This document shows positions 27,501-36,300 of a stretch of 64,000 nt of DNA, in pieces. The notes below the pieces were generated by a model. The model ran no database searches and was not told the origin of the DNA. It was given only the letters and a program-made list of their open reading frames with translations. Positions within the stretch are counted from its first letter, which is position 1, and each line of letters opens with the position of its first letter. Source of the stretch: Sorangium aterium (GTDB lineage Bacteria > Myxococcota_A > Polyangia > Polyangiales > Polyangiaceae); NCBI RefSeq assembly GCF_028368935.1, contig NZ_JAQNDK010000005.1:1054001-1118000 (forward strand), read 5' to 3'. Position numbers and translations under genes: made by a program.

Positions 27501-27965
27501 CTGGCCGATGACGGCGCGGCCCAATGGGTCATGGCATACGCCCCGCTGGAGACCCTCGCATGGGCGCAGGCCGCCGGAGACGCCGAGGCGTTGCACGCAG
27601 CGACGCGGGTCGCCGACCTGGTGCGCTCCGGAGAACCGGTCCGAGGCGCGCTTGCGCAAGCAGCAGGCCAGAGCATGGCTGACCGCCTCCTGGGCCCTCC
27701 TTCCGCCTCGGACGTGACCGTCGCGATCGCCGACGGCGGCACGCTGGAGGTTCGCGGCGAGCGCTCGCAGTGGGAGAGGGGCGGCTGGCAGCCCGTCTCC
27801 AGCACGTTCGAGATCGTTCAACGCTTCTACGATGAGGAGACGCCGGCGCGGATGACCCGCGTGCCGGCAAGATTGGAGAGCGATGCCCGGTTCGTCGTCT
27901 TCGACGCGTGGCCCTCATTCGAACGCTCGCCGCGGGACAACGCCTGGAAGGCAGGCCCGCATTGA
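24570..27965 (+). CDS. Large ABC-2 permease with C-terminal extracytoplasmic domain
   Basis: An 1131-residue membrane protein from ATG 24570. Residues about 1-330 and 350-560 form two six-helix ABC-2 permease halves; the second opens WLRAALSEARWHLSLTTRGW. A further helix near 575 (LAALSLFVIACSATIL) leads to a 550-residue, strand-rich outer domain. Part of that domain, ARWLINGVAGWIGLECVRR, resembles the region after the zinc site in M1 aminopeptidases. No HExxH is present (the equivalent stretch reads VAEALAARS), so it would be a non-catalytic M1-like domain. ABC-2/M1 fusions exist in other bacteria. The exact transported substrate is unknown. Confidence 0.8.
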   Translation: MSSTRIYAVEAWHELRAGLRTSLVPLMFVGLVGYLFIMLSSAEYLRDMGGADVARNSPHVVFLMTSGQSFWLIFAWAWIFAQVVTRDRAAGLHELVLSAPVSLRGLLISRYVGAVGLACILGSASSLGFLLVPGLAALGVFPKEAVGPTPILAIASSWALFVVPSAIGLGALYLTAALRTRSTAGPFAVAAVVILIWMVAMIVLRGGDLHTDIATVVDVSGFGEAEAQTKRWTPHEKATAQLAMTAPLLINRLFWGLVPLAILAFALARQGREALVNGRAGKPSPNGEVTFRAYAPAAAALPPVTAPSWLRAALSEARWHLSLTTRGWAFRTAIALWTLMNVAGAFYHVIGHAEGPLVPRPALLAPFLIRLCYVFSVFAVAGFVGALARRDQQSGFDEMIDATLAPLGTRVVGRALAALLLTTVMALAPTLSAWIVTALTVPSSFEPWNALLVNALIAAPALLELGAITFLVHALVRSPGTGYAASMLAAFIALVNHEIDIVSYPPAQVGIPVHVALSELSGWSPWIVPVLEMGVLKLGCVGLAVALAWLAYPRGTALRMIERWRGAARQLTQGAGSLAALSLFVIACSATILHEQIVVQSGFASKSEENAADAAWEARFWPEASAFSVEGGEVEAKIAPSARSAHVRWKLRGVRASAAKLHGSLRTGMDIDSVRVDGAPREVVTANEHFMVDLGSCAQSGCDVELEISIASPRWFAEGEAPWLDGSGVWARAADLVPRLGHDGERALRSPSTRRELGLAERPGALDRNALVPALAVAPAGLWRWSVSFSEQGVSTPVEGSTTQGLDFAVAWLPRGAELRQLRQEGITALHGPSHADTAREVLEDVQAMGECVHARLGSIPEVTTVVQAPRDLGEIRAHGAVLWLPEGDGWDVAASGVGRLKRRAAVAEALAARSLADRADLRAEPGARWLINGVAGWIGLECVRRSDGGDAWLALLERRSDDVADALGALDAPVSGLADDGAAQWVMAYAPLETLAWAQAAGDAEALHAATRVADLVRSGEPVRGALAQAAGQSMADRLLGPPSASDVTVAIADGGTLEVRGERSQWERGGWQPVSSTFEIVQRFYDEETPARMTRVPARLESDARFVVFDAWPSFERSPRDNAWKAGPH

Positions 27966-28068
27966 TGGCGCGAGCCCGCACCTGCGCATCTCTGCGCGTC
28001 ACGAGGATGAGGGCTGTGCAACGAACATGTTTCGCTGCGGCATGGAGGGCTCGTTGGCCCCGCTGGCG

Positions 28069-28089
28069 GGCGCTGCGTAGGGCAGCGCC
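28069..28089. terminator. Hairpin downstream of the ABC permease
   Basis: Perfect 8-bp arms GGCGCTGC (28069-28076) and GCAGCGCC (28082-28089) with a 5-base loop, 104 bp after the permease stop. A T-richer stretch follows only 30 bp later, so intrinsic termination is not certain. Confidence 0.4.
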
Positions 28090-28232
28090 TGACGAGCGCA
28101 TCATCGACTCATTTCGTTAGACTTTCGATTCTGATCTGAGCAGTCGAATTCCCCCAGATTCGCTCAAATTCAGCGCGGAGGCGCCTCCGGGGAGCGATCG
28201 TGTCCGTCGCACGAATTCGCCGTCCGCCCGGC

Positions 28233-28261
28233 TTGACGCTGATGCAATTCGTATGTATATA
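28233..28261 (+). promoter_or_regulatory. Sigma-70-like promoter
   Basis: TTGACG (28233-28238), a 17-bp spacer and TATATA (28256-28261) make an almost ideal housekeeping promoter, rare in DNA of this base composition. Transcription would start near 28268, about 625 nt before the salicylate synthase start. The spacer contains GATGCAATT, shared with the reverse strand of the AT-rich site at 15333-15357. Confidence 0.6.
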
Positions 28262-28756
28262 CAATCTGTACGCAGCTTCAAGATGTAGGCGACTGAGCGT
28301 CGTGCCTATCGGCGCTCGCGAGGCCACGCTCCACGGGCATGGTGCCGCGAGGCGGGAGGGGTACATTTGCGATAGCTGTCAATGACAGGTCGGCGTGAGC
28401 TCCGACCCGCAGATCGCGGGGGCGGGCGCTGCCGTATTGTCATGTTGTGACGAGAAGCTCGTCTGGATGGGGTGCGACCGCACGGGCCTGCGAACCCTCG
28501 CAGGACCTGCGGGTCGATGCTGGAAGGCGCGCGAAGAGGAACGCTTCGACCCTCTGCCGCTCGGTCGAGGTGTTTACCGTGACGCCTGTTCCCGATTCGA
28601 AGGCTCGCCACCCGAGCGCGAATCGGGGGTGCGAACACTGCCGTGGCTCGCGCCTGGAATGCTGCGTGTAGCGAGTGGGACGTGGGCTGAAGAGCTCACG
28701 TGCTCCTCCTGCGACTGGCGTCTCTTGTGCGGCCTCTCGTACCAGGGGTTAACTAT

Positions 28757-28770
28757 GTTGCAAAAGCAAC
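28757..28770. promoter_or_regulatory. GTTGC-N4-GCAAC dyad upstream of salicylate synthase
   Basis: A perfect 5-bp inverted repeat around AAAA, 122 bp before the salicylate synthase start. It contains most of the 11-mer TGTTGCAAAAG also found next to the TonB receptor start at 17221-17231. The shared word suggests one regulator for uptake and synthesis, probably a metal sensor. Confidence 0.45.
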
Positions 28771-28891
28771 GGTTATGTAAAAACAACAGGGGCGATGCGG
28801 GGCGACAGAGCGGATGTGCCATCTCCGGCTCTCCTCGAAGAAATCGAGGCGCAGGCAGCCCGGGATTGCGTCACTCACGTGCGGGGCGAGC

Positions 28892-30280
28892 ATGAACATG
28901 TCTCATCAACGGCACTACCTCGAGCGCCGCGTCTCGATCAGCGCAGACCCCATCGACCTCGCGGCGGCGCTCGCCAGGTCGGGCTCGCACACGACGTACT
29001 TCGTGTACGAGCGCGACGGCGAATGGAGCGTCGCCCTCGGCGCGGCCTTCGAGCTCACTGCAGACGTACACGGCGTGCACCGCCTCGATGCGACAGGAAA
29101 GCAGAGCTGTCCCGGCGGGGACTGCCTCGCCGCGGTCGAGTCGGCGCTCGCGTCGATCCCGGTCCGTGGCTGGCGCGCGTACGGCACGGCTTCGTTCGAG
29201 TTCGCGTACCTGCTGCACGGCATCGAGGCGAACCTCGGCACAGAGCCCCTGCTTCACCTGACCATTCCAGAGGTCGAGATCCGCCTCCAGCGCGGCACGG
29301 CGCTGGTTCGCGCGCTGACCTCGGGCGAGCTCGAGCGGATGGTGGACGTCCTCGCCTCCTCGAACCGCCGCCATGCGCGCGGGATGACGGACGTCGCCGT
29401 CCTCCCCCCCGTCCCGTCGCCGGAGGTGCTCCCCGCGAGGCTGCTCGAGACGACCGGCGCAGCGAAGTACAAGGAGCTGGTGGCCGCGGCGACGAACGAG
29501 ATCGCGGCGCGCAAGCTCCACAAGGTCATCGCGTCGCGCGTCGTCCCGGTCGCCGCGCCCGTCGACTTGATCGCGACGTACGTCGCCGGGCGGCGGCAGA
29601 ACACCCCGGCCCGATCGTTCGTGGTCAACTGCCGCGACCTGAAGTTCGCCGGATTCAGCCCGGAGACCGTGCTCGAGGTGACCGCCGAAGGGCAGGTGAT
29701 GACGCAGCCGCTCGCCGGGACCCGGGCGCTCGTCTCGGACGACGTTGAAAACGCGCGCTTGCGGGCCGAGCTGCTCAGCAATTCGAAGGAGCTGGCCGAG
29801 CACGCGATGTCCGTGAAGCTGGCGTTCGAGGAGCTCAGCCGCGTCTGCAAGCAGGGGAGCGTGACCGTCAACGAGTTCATGGCGATATCCCGCCGCGGGA
29901 CCGTTCAGCACCTCGCCTCACGGCTCTCGGGCATGCTCGAGGCGGGCAACACGGCCTGGACGGCGTTCCAGGTGCTTTTCCCCGCCATCACCGCGTCGGG
30001 GATCCCCAAGAGGGAGGCGGTCGACTGGATCCGGAGGCACGAGGCGGAGAGCCGGGGCCTCTACTCGGGAGCGGTCCTGACGCTGGATCACGACGGAGCG
30101 ATGGATGCGGCGCTGGTGCTGCGGACGATCTTCCAGCGGGGGAGCAGCGTCTGGCTGCGCGCGGGCGCCGGGATCGTCGCGGAGTCGACGCCCGAGCGAG
30201 AGCTGGAGGAGACCTGCGAGAAGCTCCAGAGCGTGGCGCGCCACCTGGTGCCTCCGGAGTTCGCCAGCGAGCCGGTGTGA
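28892..30280 (+). CDS. Salicylate synthase (MbtI/Irp9-type)
   Basis: A 462-residue chorismate-utilising enzyme that converts chorismate to isochorismate and then salicylate plus pyruvate. ATG 28892 (MNMSHQRHYLERRV) was chosen by comparison with family length. Core motifs are KLHKVIASR, FAGFSPETVLEVTAEG, TQPLAGTRAL, ELAEHAMSVKLAFEEL, RGTVQHLASRLSG and ITASGIPKREAVDWI, then SRGLYSGAVLTLD and VWLRAGAGIVAESTPERELE, which give the Mg2+ and chorismate site. The TASGIPK form is typical of salicylate synthases rather than simple isochorismate synthases. It opens the biosynthetic operon, 52 bp before NRPS 1, and supplies the aryl starter. Confidence 0.93.
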   Translation: MNMSHQRHYLERRVSISADPIDLAAALARSGSHTTYFVYERDGEWSVALGAAFELTADVHGVHRLDATGKQSCPGGDCLAAVESALASIPVRGWRAYGTASFEFAYLLHGIEANLGTEPLLHLTIPEVEIRLQRGTALVRALTSGELERMVDVLASSNRRHARGMTDVAVLPPVPSPEVLPARLLETTGAAKYKELVAAATNEIAARKLHKVIASRVVPVAAPVDLIATYVAGRRQNTPARSFVVNCRDLKFAGFSPETVLEVTAEGQVMTQPLAGTRALVSDDVENARLRAELLSNSKELAEHAMSVKLAFEELSRVCKQGSVTVNEFMAISRRGTVQHLASRLSGMLEAGNTAWTAFQVLFPAITASGIPKREAVDWIRRHEAESRGLYSGAVLTLDHDGAMDAALVLRTIFQRGSSVWLRAGAGIVAESTPERELEETCEKLQSVARHLVPPEFASEPV

Positions 30281-30332
30281 CGCAGGGGACATGGTTTTCC
30301 GGACTTGAGCTTTTCTTCTCACGAGTCAGCCA

Positions 30333-33300
30333 ATGCACGAACAGACACAGCGAATGCACGACGAAGTCGCCTCTTCGGATCTGAGGGATACGGTCGCGAG
30401 CGTGCTCGGCGTGGTGGCCGAGGCGGTCCGTGAAGACAGCAACCTGATCGAGCTCGGGATGGACTCGATCACGATGATGCGCCTCGCCGGCAGGTGGCGG
30501 CGGCAAGGCATCGAGGTCGACTTCGCCGAGCTCGCGGCGAACCCGCGGGTGTCCGCCTGGAAGGCGCTGATAGGAGAGCGAAGCTGTACCAAGGGCGAAC
30601 GCGACGAGCGTTCGCCCGCCGCGACCACCATCGACGAGGCGGCGCCCTTCGAGCTCGCGCTGATGCAGCACGCGTACTGGGTCGGACGCGAGCAAGGCCA
30701 GCAGCTGGGCGGCGTCGCCGCGCATTTCTACAACGAGTTCGATGGCGAGGGGGTCGACCCCGCGCGGCTGGAATCCGCCGTACGAGCCCTGCTCGGGCGG
30801 CACGGCATGTTGCGCGTGCAGATCCTGAGCGACGGCCGGCAGCAGATCCTGCCCGACAGCCGCGGGCGTGGGCTGAAGGTCCACGATCTGCGCGCCCTGT
30901 CGGCCGAAGCGGCGCAAGAGGCGCTCGCCGAGCTGCGCCGGACGCTGTCGCATCGGACGCTGGACCTGGCTGCCGGCGAGGTGTTCGAACTCCAGATCTC
31001 GCTCCTGCCAGACGCGATCCGCGCGGGCGGCACGCGCCTGCATGTGAACCTGGACATGGTGGCCGCCGACGCGCTCAGCCTGCGGGTGCTGCTGGCCGAC
31101 CTGGCGCACCTCTACGCCGGATCGCAGCCGCTGCCTCCGATCAACACCAGCTATCCGCGCTACCTGGCGGAGCGCGAGGCCAGCCGCGCGAGCGTCAAGG
31201 GCCAGCGGTCGCGGACCGCCGACCGAGCGTACTGGCAAGCTCGCTTGAGCGACCTCCCCGCGGCGCCCGAGCTGCCCGCCGCGCCCTACCACGTGAACGT
31301 GGGCGCCACGACGGTGGTGCGGCGTCATCGCTGGCTCGCTCCGGAGCAGGTGCGCGCCTTCACGTCTCTGGCGGCGCGCCACGGCCTCACGCCGGCCATG
31401 GCGATGGCGGCGGTGTTCGCGGAGACGCTGACCGCCTGGAGCGCGGAGCCGCGGTTCTTGATGAACCTGCCGATGTTCGACCGCGAGCCCTTGCACCCCG
31501 ACGTCGGGATGCTGGTGGGCGACTTCACCTCCTCGGTGCTCCTGGCCTGGGACGGCGCGGCGCCCGGCACCTTCGCTGAACGCGCGCAGCGCCTGCAGGC
31601 CCAGTTCCATGCAGACGCCGAGCACGTGGGGTATTCGGGCGTCGAGGTGCTGCGCGACCTCTCTCGGCTGCGAGGCGAGCAGGTGCTGGCGCCTGTCGTG
31701 TACACGAGCGCGCTCGGCCTGGGCGAGCTGTTTCCGGAGGTGGTGAAGCAGCTCTTCGGGAGGGCGTCCTGGATCATCTCCCAGGGGCCGCAGGTGTGGC
31801 TGGACGCGCAGGTCACGGAGCTCGACGGCGGCTTGCTGGTCAACCTGGATGCGCGTGAAGATGCGTTTGCACCAGGCGTGCTGGACGCGATGTTCGACGC
31901 GCACGGCCGCCTTCTGGAGCGCCTGCTGTCGTATGAGGAAGCCTGGCGGCAGCCCGTGCCTGCGCTGCTCCCGGCAGAGCAGCTGAAGGTGCGCGTCGCC
32001 GCGAACGCCACCAGGACGGCCGTCTCGGGCAAGCGCCTGCACGACGGCTTCTTCGAGCTCGCGAAGCGACAGCCAGAGGCGCCTGCTCTCCTGTGGGGAG
32101 CCGACGGCAGGATCTCGTACGGGGAGCTCCGGCAGCGCGCGCTGCGCGTGGCGGGCTACCTGCGCGAGCGCGGCGTGAGCGCAGGCGACGTGGTGGCGAT
32201 CCAGCTGCCCAAGGGGCCGAGCCAGATCGTCGCCGTGCTGGGCGTGCTGGCCGCCGGCGGCACGTACCTGCCGATCAGCGTGGATCAACCCGCGCTGCGC
32301 CGTCAGCGCATCCTCGACGCTGCCGGCGCCGCCCTCGTCCTCGATAACGTCCCGGAGGGGCAGGCGTCGCTGGCGGAGCCGCTGGCCGGCGAGGACTCGG
32401 ATCTCGCGTACATCCTGTTCACCTCGGGTTCGACGGGCGAGCCGAAAGGCGTGGAGATCACCCACGCCGCAGCGATGAACACCATCGATGATCTGAACCA
32501 GCGCCTCTCGCTGGGCACGGCCGACCGGACGCTCGCGCTGTCCGCGCTCGAGTTCGATCTGTCGGTGTACGACATCTTCGCGCCGCTGTCGGTCGGCGGC
32601 GCCGTGGTCTGCGTCGAGGAGTGGGCGCGTCGCGACGCAGCGGTCTGGGTCGAATTGCTGCGCAGCCATCGCGTGACCGTCCTCAACTGCGTGCCGGCCC
32701 TGCTCGATGTGACGCTCGCTGCCGCCGGCGACGGCCCCGGTCCGCTGGCGCTCCGCGCGGTGCTCCTGGGCGGCGACTGGGTGACCCTCGATCTGCCGGG
32801 GCGCCTTGCGCAGCGCGCTCCGCGCTGCCGCTTCATCGCGCTGGGCGGCACCACCGAGACCGCGATCCACTCCACGATCTGCGAGGTCACCGAGGTGCCT
32901 CCGCACTGGAAGTCGGTGCCGTATGGAAAGCCCCTTGGCAACGTGCAGCTGCGCGTCGTCGATCCCCTGGGGCGCGACTGTCCCGACTTTGTCCCGGGCG
33001 AGCTGTGGATCGGCGGCGCCGGCGTGGCCCGCGGCTACCGTGGCGACCGAGAGAAGACGGCGAACAAGTTTCTCCAGGTGGACGGGACGCGCTGGTACCG
33101 CACCGGCGACCGCGCCCGTTACTGGGCCGACGGCAGCGTGGAGTTCCTCGGGCGCGCCGACTTCCAGGTGAAGCTGCGCGGGCACCGCATCGAGCTCGGC
33201 GAGATCGAGGCCGCGGTCGGAGCTTACTCCGGCGTCAGCCAGGCCGTTGCCGTGCTGGGCGAACGTGGGCTCTATGTGGCCATCACCTCGGATGATCCGA

Positions 33301-36300
33301 GGATCGAAGTGCCTGAGGCAGGCGAGATCATCGATCTGCGCCAACCGCCGCCGGAGCTCGCGGATCTGCGTGAGTTCCTTGTGAGCCGCCTGCCCGCCGT
33401 GATGGTGCCGGATCACCTGTGGCGCTGCAGGAGCTTGCCGCTCACGCCCAATGGCAAGATCGATCGCAAAGCCTTGCAGCGAACGGTGAACACCATGGCC
33501 CTTCAGGCCAAGGCGACCGTGACCGCTCCGGTGGGCGAGGTGGAACGCCGGGTCGCCGAGGTCTGGGCCGAGCTGCTCAAGGTGCCGGAGGTGGGCCGCG
33601 AGGACAACTTCTTCGCCGCGGGCGGCGACTCCCTCCTGGCGACACGCCTGGTGCGCCGGCTGCGCGAGGTCGGCCTCGACGGCGTCAAGCTGGCCGATCT
33701 GTTCGCCCATCCGACGCTGGCCGAGTTCGCTGTCACGTTGTCGCTCGGCGCGGGCGCTCCGGCGCTGCCGACGCTGGTCGCCGATCCGGAGAACCGTCAC
33801 CAGCCCTTCCCGCCGACCGAGGTGCAGCGGGCCTACTGGCTAGGTCGTGATGAGAGCTTCACGCTCGGGGGCGTCGCCTGCCAGTTCTACCGCGAGTACG
33901 ACGTCGTCGACCTCGACGTGCCGCGGCTGGAGGCGGCCGTCAACGTCCTGGTGCGGCGGCACGAGATGTTGCGCGCCGTCTTCGATGACCAGGGCCAGCA
34001 ACGCATCCTCGCGGACGTGCCGCGGTTCACGATAGAGGTCGTCGACGGCGGCGAAGATCCGGCTCAGGCGTACGAGGAGCTGCGGCGCGACTGCTCGCAC
34101 CGGGTCTTCGACCCGACGCGATGGCCGCTGTTCGGCATGCGGGCGGTGCGGTCGGGCGACCGGACGCGCCTCGGCATCAGCCTGGACAACCTCATCCTCG
34201 ACGCGCTCAGCATCCTCACCTTCTACTCGGAGCTCACCGCGCTTTACGAGGCGCCGGACGCTGCTTTGCCGCCGATCGGGCTGTCCTTCCGCGACTATGT
34301 GCTGACGTGCACGCCGGGACCGGAGGCGCTCGCCGCCGCGCGGGCATACTGGGCGAAGAAGCTGCCAGAGCTGCCGCCGGCGCCGCAGCTGCCGCTCGCC
34401 AGAGACCCGGCCGAGGTGGGGCGCCCGCGCTTCACGCGCCACGAGGGCAGCGTCGACGCGAGCCGATGGCGCCGCATCGTCGAGCGCGCAGGCGAGCACG
34501 GCGTCACGCCGTCCACGGTCCTGCTCACGGCGTTCGCCGAGGTGCTCAGCCGCTGGTGCAGCCGACCCGACCTCACGCTCAACCTGACGCTGTTCGATCG
34601 CCGCGAGGTGCATCCCGACATCCACACGGTCATGGGCGATTTCACGTCGCTCACGTTGATCGGATACCGGCCCGCCGCCGGCGAGAGCTGGGTGACGCGA
34701 GCCCGGCGTGTCCAGAAGGAGCTGGGCGACGCGCTGGACCATCGCGACGTCTCGAGCATCTCCCTCGTTCGCGAGCTGGGCAGGTTGAGCGGCGCGCCGA
34801 GCCTGACCATGCCGGTGGTGTTCACGAGCGCCCTCGGCGTCCCCGGGGGTACCGCTGCGCCGGCCAGCGGCCCCTTCAGGAAGCAGGTGTGGGGCCTGAC
34901 GCAGACCCCGCAGGTGTGGCTCGACCATCAGGTGATAGAGGCCGAGGGCGGCATCGCCCTGAACTGGGATGTGGTCGAGGACCTGTTCCCGGCGGGCCTG
35001 ATCGCCACGATGTTCGATGCGTACCTGCGCGAGCTGAGCTGGCTGAGCAGCTCCGAATGGCACCTGCCTGTGCCCGATCTCATGCCCGAGCCGCAGCGGC
35101 GCGTGCGCGCGCTCGTCAACGCGACCTCCGGAGAGAGCCCACGGCGGAGCCTGCACCGCGCGTTCTTCGACCTGGCGCGCGAGCAGCCGCAACGGATCGC
35201 ATTGCGCTGGGGCGAGGCCGACGTGATGAGCTACGGCGAGCTCGCGTCGCGCGCGCTGCGCCTCTCGGCCGCGCTGGCACAGCACGGCGTGGCGACAGGC
35301 GATGTCGTCGCCGTGAACCTGCCCAAGGGGCCCGATCAGATCGCCGCGGTGCTGGGGGTGCTGGCGGCCGGAGCCGCCTACCTGCCCGTCGGGGTGGATC
35401 AACCCGATGCGCGCCGCGATCGGATGCTGGGTCAGGCAGGGGTCCGCGTCGCCGTCACCGGCTCGGAGCCGAGGTGCTGGCCGGAGGGCGTCCGTCCGTG
35501 CATGTTTGGACAGGCGATGGCGTCCGCGCCAGCGCCGAGCCCGGCAGCGATCGACGCAGAGCAGCTCGCTTACATCATCTTCACCTCCGGATCGACCGGC
35601 GAGCCGAAGGGCGTTGAAATCACCCATCGCGCCGCGCTGAACACGGTGCTGGACATCAATCAACGCTTCGGCGTCGGCGCGGAAGACCGCGTCCTGGCCG
35701 TGTCTGCGCTGGATTTCGATCTGTCCGTCTACGATATCTTCGGTCTGCTGTCCGCCGGCGGCTCGCTGGTCTTGATCGAGGAGGAATCGCGGCGCGACGC
35801 GAGGCGCTGGCATGAGCTGGTGTGTCGACACGAGGTGACGATCTGGAACAGCGTTCCGACCTTGCTCGACATGCTGCTCATCGTCGGCAGCGCGGCGGAG
35901 CCGCCGGGCGCCATCCGTCTGGCGCTCGTCTCGGGCGACTGGATCAGGACGGATCTGCCCGGGCGGCTCGCCGCGCAGCGGCCCGGGTGTCGGTTCATCG
36001 CGCTCGGCGGCGCCACCGAGGCCTCCATCTGGTCCAACTTCTTCGAGGTGGACGTGGTCCAGCCGTCGTGGCGCTCGATCCCCTATGGCTATCCCTTGCG
36101 CAACCAGCTCTTTCGCGTGGTGGACGCGCATGGCCGCGACTGCCCGGACTGGGTGCCAGGCGAGCTGTGGATCGGCGGTCTCGGCGTGGCGCGCGGTTAC
36201 TGCGCCGCACCGGACCTGACGGCTCGCAAGTTCGTCGGAGAGGGCGCGCGGTGGTATCGCACCGGCGACGTCGGGCGTTACTGGCCCGACGGCGCGCTGG

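Larger units (their letters stand above)
27966..28891. other. Long non-coding gap before the biosynthetic operon
   Basis: 926 bp separate the uptake block from the salicylate synthase gene. The first part holds a strong hairpin (28069-28089). The middle is unusually AT-rich and has a good promoter (28233-28261). The last part has a TTGCAA-type dyad near 28757. Several small frames exist but none looks coding. A leader of roughly 620 nt or an independent small RNA is possible. Confidence 0.5.

Noticed and set aside
28395-28895. Frames of 166 and 74 residues between the uptake and biosynthetic operons
   Set aside because: Cys/Arg/Ser-rich, no ribosome site of note, no similarity to any family. 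The region is better read as leader or promoter.
29988-33800. A 1270-residue open frame on the minus strand across salicylate synthase and NRPS 1
   Set aside because: It is the antisense of clearly coding DNA; Arg/His/Gln-rich composition and no motif. Such long mirror frames are expected at this GC content.
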